A DNA stretch of 64,000 nt from Ulvibacterium sp. (GTDB lineage: Bacteria; Bacteroidota; Bacteroidia; Flavobacteriales; Flavobacteriaceae). The position numbers and the translations under genes were made by a program. The stretch's first letter is position 1; every line of letters begins with the position of its first letter. The notes under the pieces are model-generated. The model was not told the DNA's origin and made no database searches. It saw nothing but the letters and a program-made list of their open reading frames with translations. The stretch is from contig NZ_JANQOO010000017.1 of assembly GCF_028285715.1 (NCBI RefSeq), positions 1 through 64,000 on the forward strand, given 5' to 3'. Positions 36,244 to 43,347 of this stretch are shown piece after piece.

Positions 36244-36480
36244 TAATACCACGTATCCGAAATCTTCTATTTCTTGATGTTGGGGTTCCGAATAAGATTA
36301 TCAAATAGATAGGGTCTCGGTTTGTACGCGTTTGTACAACGATTCATAGCCATGTGTTATACGCAATGGCGGAAAATATAGTAATTTTCCAAGGTCATGA
36401 ATCGCATCAATCCAATCCCAGTTTGACAGCGAATAGTCAACAAATCAGGAACAATACATGCACTAAACGTTGTATGTCAT
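36244..36480 (+). repeat. attC-like element 8 (degenerate, perhaps two merged sites)
   Basis: Two right-arm-like ends are visible: AACGATTCATAGCCATGT with GTTATACGC (to 36374), and CACTAAACGTTGTATG (to 36475). Left arms are poorly preserved; a weak match to the first lies near 36247-36265. The sequence TATACGCAATGGCGG at 36358-36376 recurs in element 10. It may be an old site or two sites with an empty cassette between them. Confidence 0.4.
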
Positions 36481-36494
36481 CGTAAAGAAACTAA

Positions 36495-36911
36495 ATGAAA
36501 AGAATTGTTTTGATTTTAGCGCCATTAATGCTAGGGTGGAATATTTGTTTGACAGCCCAAAATATAAATTTGGGAGAATCTGAACTCAAATCCGTGCTCT
36601 GTCAACAATGGGGAATTGATTTTGCAATGCTGGGCGAAATGAAAATAAAACAAATACCCGGAGCTACTGATTTTGATTTCAAATTCAAATCTGATGGGAC
36701 TTATGACATTATAGAGGAAACTGGAAAAACAAAAACTGGGAATTGGACATTTTATGCTAAAGACAAATACGTGGAATTGGAAATCAATGGAACAATAACT
36801 TCAAGAATTGAATCAATAAGCGCGAATAAATTGATTCTAATTATGACACCTGATGATAGCGGCCCTTCCGGAATGCCAAAAGTGGAAACCCACTTTAAGC
36901 CTATTAAATAA
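36495..36911 (+). CDS. lipocalin-like secreted protein (cassette cargo)
   Basis: A 138-residue protein with a Sec signal (cleavage after LTAQ). The mature part follows the pattern of small Bacteroidota lipocalin-like proteins: LCQQWGIDF, then FKFKSDGTYDIIEETGKT and GNWTFYAKDKYVELEINGT with a final short strand. Such proteins probably bind small hydrophobic ligands, but no function is established. Flanked by elements 8 and 9, the stop lying 2-3 bases before the left arm of element 9. Confidence 0.7.
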   Translation: MKRIVLILAPLMLGWNICLTAQNINLGESELKSVLCQQWGIDFAMLGEMKIKQIPGATDFDFKFKSDGTYDIIEETGKTKTGNWTFYAKDKYVELEINGTITSRIESISANKLILIMTPDDSGPSGMPKVETHFKPIK

Positions 36912-36913
36912 TA

Positions 36914-37060
36914 AACCACACAACAAGGGCTATAATTCATTGCTCCACTAGCTAGTTAATACAACCGACTTTTCCTACATTTATATCTGGATAAAAACAG
37001 AAAATGATTCCGCCCTACGGCTAACCACAACGGAATCATAGCCGGGACCGTTGTAGTTAG
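36914..37060 (+). repeat. attC-like element 9
   Basis: Left arm CACACAACAAGG followed by GCTATAATTCATTG (36916-36942). Right arm CAACGGAATCATAGCC, spacer GGGACC, GTTGTAGTTAG (37028-37060). One of the best-preserved copies; the left spacer is 3-4 bases shorter than the right one, leaving bases unpaired on the right strand. Confidence 0.65.
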
Positions 37061-37090
37061 TTTAATGTAAGTACCAAGTATTTCATATAT

Positions 37091-38698
37091 ATGAACAGAT
37101 GCAATTTATTTGTACTATCCCTTGCTTTACTCCTAGGTTGCAAACAAAACCCTTCCGAGCACAAAAGGCCCAATATTTTGTTTGCAATCAGTGACGACCA
37201 GTCGTTTCAACACACCAGTTTTGGCGGTTGTAATTATGTAAGCACCCCCGCTTTTGACAGAATAGCACGCGAAGGTATTTATTTTTCAAATTGCTATGCC
37301 GGTTCTCCGGGTTGTGCCCCCTCTAGGAGTAGTATTGTAACGGGGCGCTACCACTGGCAAAATGAGCAATCGGGTCAACATGCTTCCTCTTGGATGAAAA
37401 AGTATGTGCCCTTTGTTGATTTACTCGAAAGTAATGGGTATGCTACCGGCAGAACAGGGAAGGGTGTCACACCTTTTTACTATGCAAAAAGTGAAAAAGA
37501 CTCGTTATGGCGAAAGGGCGACGCGGCCGGGAAATCGTATAGCCACATTTCCTATGACAATGCCAATGATGAACGTTTTGCTAAGGGCATCCGGAACCTG
37601 AATTACTTTGAAAATTTTAAGTTCTTTATGGATAGTATACGGCAGGACAAACCTTTTTTCTTTTGGTATGGGGCATCCGAACCTCATCGTCATTACGAGA
37701 AAGGCTCTTGGAAACGTATGGGCAAGGAATTGGATGACGTTGAAGTAGTTCCGGGCTTCCTCCCCAACACCGATGAAATCCGTGGTGACCTACTTGATTA
37801 TGCCGTAGAGATCGAGTGGTTTGATCTTCACCTAAAGCGCATGCTGAATCATCTGGATAGTATTGGCGAGTTGGACAACACCATTGTAATGGTCACTTCG
37901 GATAATGGTATGCCTTTTCCACGTGCCAAAGCCAATTGTTTTGAGTACGGGACCCATGTTCCATTTGCCGTACGTTACCCAAAAGGATTTCCCGGAGGAA
38001 GGGTCGTAGATGACCCTGTGAGTTTTATAGATATCGCACCAACACTCCTTGAACTTACCGGTACCGATACGGCGGGGATGTTGCCCATCTCCGGCAGAAG
38101 CATCCTAAATATCCTTCAAAGTAGAAAACAAGGCGTTGTAGCCGAAACCAGGGAATTTGTACTGGCGGGTCGGGAAAGGCACTCGAGTTCCCGCTACTTA
38201 AACTGGGGGTACCCGCAAAGGATGATTCGAAGCAAAGACTTTATTTACATTTGGAACATCACCCCGGAACGTTGGCCCGCAGGTGCACCACAACGTTTTC
38301 ACCCCAATGATTCAACCCAATTGCTTCCCGTTTATGGCCTGGATGAAAATGGAAAATACATTGATCAAGGCGCTTTTACGGATATTGACGATTGCCCTTC
38401 AAAAACCTATATCATTGAAAATTATACCGACCCTGAAATTTCAAGATATTTTGAGCTTGCCCATGGCAAAAGACCGGAGTTTGAATTATACAATGTGACG
38501 GACGATCCCTATTGTTTACACAATTTGGCAGACCATAAAGATTACACAGCATTGGAAACCCATTTAAGGGAGAAACTCATTGCGGAGTTAAAAACAACGC
38601 ATGACCCCCGGGTCGTAGGGCCTGATACGGAAATATTTGATAGCTATAAAAGATATTCCAAGATTAGAAAATTTCCAAAACCAGAACACATGGAGTAA
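37091..38698 (+). CDS. S1-family sulfatase lipoprotein (cassette cargo)
   Basis: A 535-residue type I sulfatase. The lipoprotein signal ends at LLLGCKQ (C17). The formylglycine motif is C75-A-P-S-R, with the metal site ILFAISDDQ and a second Asp/Asn pair in VMVTSDNGMPFPRAK. NCYAGSPGCAPSRSSIVTGR and WYGASEPHRHYEKGSW resemble heparan N-sulfatase-like members. It would release sulfate from a sulfated glycan in the envelope. Base composition is closer to the backbone than to the other cassettes. Flanked by elements 9 and 10, so it appears to be cassette cargo, unusually long. Confidence 0.92.
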   Translation: MNRCNLFVLSLALLLGCKQNPSEHKRPNILFAISDDQSFQHTSFGGCNYVSTPAFDRIAREGIYFSNCYAGSPGCAPSRSSIVTGRYHWQNEQSGQHASSWMKKYVPFVDLLESNGYATGRTGKGVTPFYYAKSEKDSLWRKGDAAGKSYSHISYDNANDERFAKGIRNLNYFENFKFFMDSIRQDKPFFFWYGASEPHRHYEKGSWKRMGKELDDVEVVPGFLPNTDEIRGDLLDYAVEIEWFDLHLKRMLNHLDSIGELDNTIVMVTSDNGMPFPRAKANCFEYGTHVPFAVRYPKGFPGGRVVDDPVSFIDIAPTLLELTGTDTAGMLPISGRSILNILQSRKQGVVAETREFVLAGRERHSSSRYLNWGYPQRMIRSKDFIYIWNITPERWPAGAPQRFHPNDSTQLLPVYGLDENGKYIDQGAFTDIDDCPSKTYIIENYTDPEISRYFELAHGKRPEFELYNVTDDPYCLHNLADHKDYTALETHLREKLIAELKTTHDPRVVGPDTEIFDSYKRYSKIRKFPKPEHME

Positions 38699-38710
38699 AG
38701 TAAATGTCAC

Positions 38711-38790
38711 CAAATCCAACCTTTTGTATACGCAATGGCAGGAAAAATCCGTAAAATCTGCCATGTCCCGTACATTTTAGCGTTGGCAAC
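38711..38790 (+). repeat. attC-like element 10
   Basis: Left arm CCAACCTTTTGTATACG with CAATGGCAGG (38717-38742), right arm CTGCCATGTCCCGTACATT with TTAGCGTTGG (38758-38786). The ends CCAAC / GTTGG are complementary, with a 16-base tip. The box sequences differ from the main type, suggesting a second subfamily shared with element 8. Confidence 0.6.
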
Positions 38791-38860
38791 AACCCTAATA
38801 ATCTTAGGCAACTATTTTGACAGATTTCACGTCTATCCCAATAGATACTAAATCAGTCAA

Positions 38861-39232
38861 ATGGCTACATTGAAAATCACCCGAATATCAACTATCCTCG
38901 GTTGCGCACTTTTAGTAATCATGGCCCTTTTTCACGGAAGTGGAATCAACTATATAAGCGACCTAATGCAACAATCCGACGCTGAACCATTTCTAAAGGA
39001 AATTTTTCCCGTTTTATTTGCACACCCCTCCCTTCAACTTTTTGGACTTGCAGGCTTAGGAATAGTAACGCTTTTCATGAAGCAAGAAATTGGGAAAATA
39101 CTATGCTTTATTGCCATTATGGTATGTGTCGATTCCCTGTTGGCTTTCTCTTTAGGTGCCATTATACCTGGAATCTTATTGATCATCGCTTCCCTTCTTT
39201 TTGTACTGGGCGCAATTAAACACCTAAGATAA
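38861..39232 (+). CDS. small four-helix membrane protein (cassette cargo)
   Basis: A 123-residue, very hydrophobic protein with about four membrane helices (roughly 8-26, 51-70, 76-98 and 100-118). No catalytic or binding motif is visible. The third and fourth helices together resemble small inner-membrane proteins of unknown function. It lies between elements 10 and 11, has no partner gene, and is probably transcribed from outside or by a weak local promoter. Confidence 0.65.
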   Translation: MATLKITRISTILGCALLVIMALFHGSGINYISDLMQQSDAEPFLKEIFPVLFAHPSLQLFGLAGLGIVTLFMKQEIGKILCFIAIMVCVDSLLAFSLGAIIPGILLIIASLLFVLGAIKHLR

Positions 39233-39237
39233 AGACT

Positions 39238-39450
39238 CGTAGCCAACATGGCCTTAATTTACCGGATCAATAAGCGGGCAAGTAGCCTTAATTCGTTAAC
39301 TTAAAGCCCATAAACCGGTAATGGCTGGATGGCAAAGGTTGGAAATCCAACAATTTCCTCAGGCTGCCTTCCTCTCCCCACTCTTGATAGTTATCGGGAG
39401 GAGTTGTCGGAGGCAAGACAAATCATAGCCGAGATGGTTGTCAGTAATTT
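39238..39450 (+). repeat. attC-like element 11
   Basis: Left arm GTAGCCAACATGGCC with TTAATTTACC (39239-39265). Right arm GACAAATCATAGCC, spacer GAGATG, GTTGTCAGTAAT (39417-39448). Inside, CTGCCTTCCTCTCCCC pairs with GGGAGGAG...GGAGGCAAG. The inner sequence ATCGGGAGGAGT..CGGAGG is shared with element 4. Confidence 0.6.
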
Positions 39451-39454
39451 TAAC

Positions 39455-40075
39455 ATGTCACCAGAATACCAAAAATTAAATGAGGAATTAGGAGAGTTAG
39501 GGATACCAAATCACGAGTTTGGTAGTTTCACTGGAGTTCCAATTGATTCTCTGGTTAACAGTAAGATTTCCTCAAAACCTTACGTTGATGTTCTTTTGAA
39601 ATACTTGCCAAAAGTTGAGTACAGGGAAAAGGACATGATTGTAAGGGCACTCTCTGAAAAAGGAATAAAAAGAGCAGCTCCGTATCTAACCCAAATGTTT
39701 CGGGAATCGGATAATTATTCTGAATCATTCCTTTGGTCAGTGGGAAATGCCCTCTGTGAAATTGATGATAAAGAATCGTACCCTGAAATCATTAAAATTT
39801 GCAATAACCCTTCACTTGGAATTTCAAGACAAATGCTTTTTCTAAAAACTCTTCCTAAAATTAAAACCGTAGAAGCCTACGAAGTTCTTTTGGAAGGGCT
39901 GATGGACAAGAGTGTTAGAGGACATGCGCTGGATGGACTTGGAAAACTGGGAAATACCGCAGCGATCGATATAATTGAAAAAATTAAGGTTGAAAAAGGC
40001 AAATACGAATTCAAGGCGAAGGAAAGGGCCTTGAAAAAACTTAAAAGGAAAAACAGCAGGCAACATGGCGTATAA
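39455..40075 (+). CDS. HEAT-repeat-like protein (cassette cargo)
   Basis: A 206-residue protein starting at ATG 39455, directly after element 11; an earlier in-frame ATG at 39329 would translate the repeat and is rejected. The second half consists of helical pairs of HEAT/armadillo type (KDMIVRALSEKGIKRAAPYL, TVEAYEVLLEGLMDKSVRGH and ALDGLGKLGNTAAIDIIEKI), a scaffold for protein binding. The final codons through the stop are formed by the left arm of attC-like element 12. Function unknown. Confidence 0.7.
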   Translation: MSPEYQKLNEELGELGIPNHEFGSFTGVPIDSLVNSKISSKPYVDVLLKYLPKVEYREKDMIVRALSEKGIKRAAPYLTQMFRESDNYSESFLWSVGNALCEIDDKESYPEIIKICNNPSLGISRQMLFLKTLPKIKTVEAYEVLLEGLMDKSVRGHALDGLGKLGNTAAIDIIEKIKVEKGKYEFKAKERALKKLKRKNSRQHGV

Positions 40076-40083
40076 CTAATCGA
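40052..40083 (+). repeat. attC-like element 12, left arm only (right boundary of the array)
   Basis: AGGCAACATGGCGTATAACT matches the left-arm type of element 2 (ACAACACGGTGTATAATTAA), but no right arm follows. LysE coding sequence begins at 40084. The site seems to be truncated, marking the edge of the array. Confidence 0.5.
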
Positions 40084-40716
40084 ATGATCATGGAAGTAAC
40101 ACTATGGTTATCCTTTGTAGGAACGGTACTAATTTTGGCCATAACACCGGGACCCAGTGTTCTATTGGCAACCGCAAATAGCATGAAATATGGCAAAGGA
40201 AAAACCGTTGGGACCATTGCCGGCGATCTGACCGCTAATCTCTGCCAGATCATTTTGGCGGCAATAGGATTGGCCACTATCGTGATTTCCTCCGGGGCAT
40301 TGTTTCAATGGATCAAATGGTGTGGCGTGGCCTATCTGATATATATGGGAATAACCAAAATCATATCCAAGCCCCAAATAGATTTATCCACGAACAAAAG
40401 CAAAGAAAGTAGTTTTTCGAAATTGTTCATCGAAGGGTTTTTAATGTCGGCCGCAAACCCAAAGGCGATTGTCTTTTTTGCCGCACTTTTCCCGTTATTC
40501 CTAAATGAAGCAAATCCGTTGGTTCCACAAATGGTAATTCTTGCCATTACTTTTTTACTTATCGATGGCCTCTCATTATTTGCCTATGCGACCTTTGCCG
40601 AAAAGCTAAAATCATATCTTGAAAATCAGGAAAAAGTCCACTTGCAAAATAAAATCGTGGGTGGATTATTGATTGTAAGTGGAGTGCTATTGTCCATGGT
40701 ACGCAGGGCGAATTAG
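40084..40716 (+). CDS. LysE/RhtB-family amino acid exporter
   Basis: A 210-residue protein with six membrane helices. The N-terminal LAITPGPSVLLATANSMKYG motif and the GFLMSAANPKAIVFFAALFP motif are hallmarks of the LysE/RhtB family, which exports amino acids or homoserine lactones by proton exchange. The ATG could be 40084 or 40090. Codon use is closer to the flanking chromosome than to most cassettes, and the gene sits against a truncated attC-like arm, so it may be the first backbone gene after the array or a cassette that lost its right site. Confidence 0.92.
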   Translation: MIMEVTLWLSFVGTVLILAITPGPSVLLATANSMKYGKGKTVGTIAGDLTANLCQIILAAIGLATIVISSGALFQWIKWCGVAYLIYMGITKIISKPQIDLSTNKSKESSFSKLFIEGFLMSAANPKAIVFFAALFPLFLNEANPLVPQMVILAITFLLIDGLSLFAYATFAEKLKSYLENQEKVHLQNKIVGGLLIVSGVLLSMVRRAN

Positions 40717-40800
40717 TAAACCGTAAACTAAGAGACTACGATTCACGCCGCTGTTTAACATATTGGACTTTGTTCAGCAGGGATTAGCATACTGTCCGAC

Positions 40801-42204
40801 CTAGTTGTTATTAAGGGTAATCTTTTTTGTCCCCATAAAGTCGTCAAATTTCAAGTTCGAAAATTGTCCCGTACTATCCGGTACAAATTCCAACCGTGAC
40901 CAAAATTGCCGATTGATAAACTTAACAATTTTACCGTCTTCCCCCAACACGGGTATCATGGGGGCACCATCGGAAAGTAACATCCCGTCTTCAAAACTAA
41001 TGGTTACCGTTCCATTGGGGTTATAAAAATTTTCATCAAACTGGAAGGTCCCCAACAATTTTTGGGCAAGGTCATGTTTTACATAGGTGGGGCTCACCAA
41101 GTTTAAGGGCTCATAGGGTTCCCCAAAAACGATAGAGGCAATCTTCGGCACATTAAAATAAGGTACATGGATATGAATATTGGATAGCATGATTACCGTT
41201 AAACCCTCTTCGGGATACACGGCAAAATAACTGGAAAATCCCGGGGATCCCCCACTCCGGGAATAACGGACATGATCTCCTTGAGGTGCATTGGATAGGC
41301 CATAACCCAAACTTGTTCCATAATAGGAGCTCGTCATTTTTTTCCAGGAATCGGCAGACAATACCCTATTGTGCATCATAGCCCGGGCAAACTTTTCCAG
41401 GTCCTCGGCATTGGAGTAAATGGACGCATGGCCGATTTTTGTGGACCAATGTATCACTCTGGCCCGTTCCAATTCCGTGACCCCTTGTTGTTTATAACCG
41501 AGAGTCAAATCAGGAACGTCCGTATAGCTCATAGCATAGGCATAGTGTCCCGTATGCGACATGCCCAGGGGCTTAAAAACGTGGTCATTTAGATACGTTC
41601 CAAAGGATTCCCCGGATACCATTTCAATGACTTTGGCCAAGAGTATAAAGGAAGAGCCTGAATGCCTATATTTTTCTCCGGGCTCCGCTATAGGTTTCAA
41701 TTCTTTTATATACTCTACCAATACATCCAGGGTATGCGGCGATTCGATCAATTGATCATAGGTGCCATCCGCTTGGGACACAAACCGGGGTAGACCCGAT
41801 CTTTCCGTAAGTAAATGATGGATTGTTATCCTATCCCCATTGGGAAATCCCGGCATGAACTTGGTGAGCGTATCCTCCAACGATACTTTTCCTGATTCCA
41901 CAAGTTGTAGTATGGCGGTAGCAGTAAACATGGCGGAAACCGATCCTATAAAAAATTGGGAGGCTTTGGTGTTTTTGATTTGATTTTCCCTATCCGCATA
42001 CCCATACGATTGGGATAAGATGATGTCCCCATTTTTTTTAACGAGAACGGTGCCACTGAAATTATTGGATTCGGCAAGGGGACGGATCAATGCGTCAATT
42101 TTATGGGCCAGGTCCTTACTAGGGTTGTTTGCAGCGAAACGGGAATCCTGACCACAGGCTAATAGACCGAGAATTGAAAATAGGCATAGTATGCGTTTTT
42201 TCAT
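40801..42204 (-). CDS. beta-lactamase-fold (class C-like) lipoprotein, probably inactive
   Basis: A 467-residue protein with a lipoprotein signal (LLACGQ, C17) and a serine beta-lactamase-like domain followed by a C-terminal lipocalin-like domain. The usual S-x-x-K reads S88-V-S-A91, so the catalytic lysine is alanine. The YxN motif is also lost: the GEKYRHSGSSF segment has H and G at those positions. The third motif reads SRSGGSPGFSSY. Family members hydrolyse peptides, esters or beta-lactams; this one is probably a binding protein or pseudoenzyme. Minus strand, no partner gene. Confidence 0.82.
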   Translation of the reverse strand: MKKRILCLFSILGLLACGQDSRFAANNPSKDLAHKIDALIRPLAESNNFSGTVLVKKNGDIILSQSYGYADRENQIKNTKASQFFIGSVSAMFTATAILQLVESGKVSLEDTLTKFMPGFPNGDRITIHHLLTERSGLPRFVSQADGTYDQLIESPHTLDVLVEYIKELKPIAEPGEKYRHSGSSFILLAKVIEMVSGESFGTYLNDHVFKPLGMSHTGHYAYAMSYTDVPDLTLGYKQQGVTELERARVIHWSTKIGHASIYSNAEDLEKFARAMMHNRVLSADSWKKMTSSYYGTSLGYGLSNAPQGDHVRYSRSGGSPGFSSYFAVYPEEGLTVIMLSNIHIHVPYFNVPKIASIVFGEPYEPLNLVSPTYVKHDLAQKLLGTFQFDENFYNPNGTVTISFEDGMLLSDGAPMIPVLGEDGKIVKFINRQFWSRLEFVPDSTGQFSNLKFDDFMGTKKITLNNN

Positions 42205-42373
42205 AATTAGTGCTTTGGTGGTGTACTATTAGGGACGGGTAAACTTTACATTTGTGGCAAAAACGCCCCGAGTCCCATAGAATCCGAAAATCCGTTACAG
42301 GAACCAAATAAGCTGAGGATAGACCATGTTATGGGAGACTCAAAAAGGCAAATCGCAATTTTTTCATTCCAAA

Positions 42374-42404
42374 TGTCACGTTTTCATTGCCTACCTTGTC
42401 ATAC
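42374..42404 (+). promoter_or_regulatory. putative ECF41 promoter in front of the sigma gene
   Basis: GTCACGTTT (42375-42383), 14 bases, then GTCATAC (42398-42404). The same two blocks with the same spacing occur at 43267-43296. ECF41 sigma factors elsewhere use a TGTCACA -35 box, which TGTCACG at 42374 resembles, so this looks like an autoregulated promoter. Confidence 0.55.
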
Positions 42405-42428
42405 CCTTGGAACGTTAAAAATATAGAC

Positions 42429-43262
42429 GTGAAAAATCATCAAAACACCTTATTTCCATATGCCTACAACATTTTGGGTACCGTAGAGGACGCCAAGGAT
42501 GCCATTCAGGACGTACTGACCAAGTACCAATCTATGAATACAGCACATATCGAAAATGAAATGGGTTATTTGACCAAGTCCGTCATAAACCGGTCCATAA
42601 ACATCAAAAAAAGGAAAGCCAAGATTACGGCCGACAAGGTTTGGCTTCCGGAACCCATATCCACAGAAAAAGCCGATGACAATCTTATCGGGGAAGAAAT
42701 ATTATCCTATTCCCTATTGGTGCTATTCGAAAAACTGACGACCCAAGAACGGGCGGTCTTTATCCTCAAGGAGGCCTTTGATTATTCCCATAGGGAAATT
42801 GCGGAAACTATCGGCATTTCCATTGAAAACTCCAGAAAGCTGTTGAGCAGGGGAAAGCTAAAATTAGCCATACATAAAACAACCGGTCCTAGAAATTATT
42901 CCGTCATTCCCGCGGCTGATATGGAAAATTATATCCATGCCATAAAAACCGGGGATGTAAAACACTTGGGCGAAATGCTCTCCGAAGATGTGGCCTTAAG
43001 TGCGGATGGTGGAGCGGACATCAAAGTGATACGGGAAGTGACCACGGGAAAAATGGCTACTTCCAACCTGTTGTTCTATGTATTCCAAACCTATCAAAAA
43101 TCCCTGTCCATTGAAATATCCGAAGTAAACCACCAACCTGCTTTGTTATTTTACGAGGGTGACTCCTTGATCAATTGTCAAGTCTTCGAGTTTGAGAACA
43201 ACAAAATACGCAATATCTACGCGGTCATCGACCCTAATAAATTGAAAAGGTTTTTTCGGTAA
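42429..43262 (+). CDS. ECF41-type RNA polymerase sigma factor with SnoaL-like C-terminal domain
   Basis: A 277-residue sigma factor. Region 2 lies in the first 75 residues (YAYNILGTVEDAKDAIQDVL), and region 4 is LTTQERAVFILKEAFDYSHR with EIAETIGISIENSRKLLSRG. About 100 extra residues at the C-terminus form a SnoaL-like domain, and the LSADGGADIK sequence matches the DGGG motif region that controls ECF41 activity. No anti-sigma gene is adjacent, as expected for this group. GTG 42429 is chosen because a putative ECF41 promoter lies just upstream; TTG 42387 would start inside it. Confidence 0.88.
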   Translation: MKNHQNTLFPYAYNILGTVEDAKDAIQDVLTKYQSMNTAHIENEMGYLTKSVINRSINIKKRKAKITADKVWLPEPISTEKADDNLIGEEILSYSLLVLFEKLTTQERAVFILKEAFDYSHREIAETIGISIENSRKLLSRGKLKLAIHKTTGPRNYSVIPAADMENYIHAIKTGDVKHLGEMLSEDVALSADGGADIKVIREVTTGKMATSNLLFYVFQTYQKSLSIEISEVNHQPALLFYEGDSLINCQVFEFENNKIRNIYAVIDPNKLKRFFR

Positions 43263-43266
43263 ATCC

Positions 43267-43296
43267 GTCACGTTTCTTCCCACTTCCTGGTCATAC
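43267..43296 (+). promoter_or_regulatory. putative ECF41 promoter of the azoreductase-cupin pair
   Basis: GTCACGTTT (43267-43275), a 14-base spacer and GTCATAC (43290-43296), the same arrangement as upstream of the sigma gene. About 50 bases before the ATG at 43348. It suggests that the neighbouring sigma factor controls this pair. Confidence 0.55.
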
Positions 43297-43347
43297 TATT
43301 GCCTATAAAATACCGATAGGTGAAACAGGCACTAAAAATTTAAACGT

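Larger units (their letters stand above)
28204..40083 (+). mobile_element. integron-like gene-cassette array (no integrase in window)
   Basis: Eleven genes with unrelated functions, all on the plus strand, are each bounded by long imperfect inverted repeats listed separately below. Each repeat has outer complementary boxes ending in AAC on the left and beginning with GTT on the right, plus an inner pair (about TATAATTCAT on the left and ATCATAGCC on the right). The inner pair is separated from the outer boxes by spacers of unequal length, usually 3-4 bases left and 5-6 right. That is the R/L box layout of integron attC sites. Most cargo is AT-richer than the flanks. No tyrosine recombinase is visible here, so the identification rests on architecture. 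Confidence 0.6.

Noticed and set aside
39329..39454. Upstream extension of the HEAT-repeat gene
   Set aside because: The extra 42 codons are translated attC-like element sequence; ATG 39455 lies immediately after it.
28204..40083. Reading the inverted repeats simply as intrinsic terminators
   Set aside because: Only weak or absent T-runs follow, copies share sequence in both arms and in unequal spacers, and some begin inside genes. Termination may be a side effect but does not explain the conserved boxes.
28204..40083. CRISPR array or tandem repeat
   Set aside because: Copies are spaced by whole genes of different sizes, are not near-identical and have inverted, not direct, symmetry.
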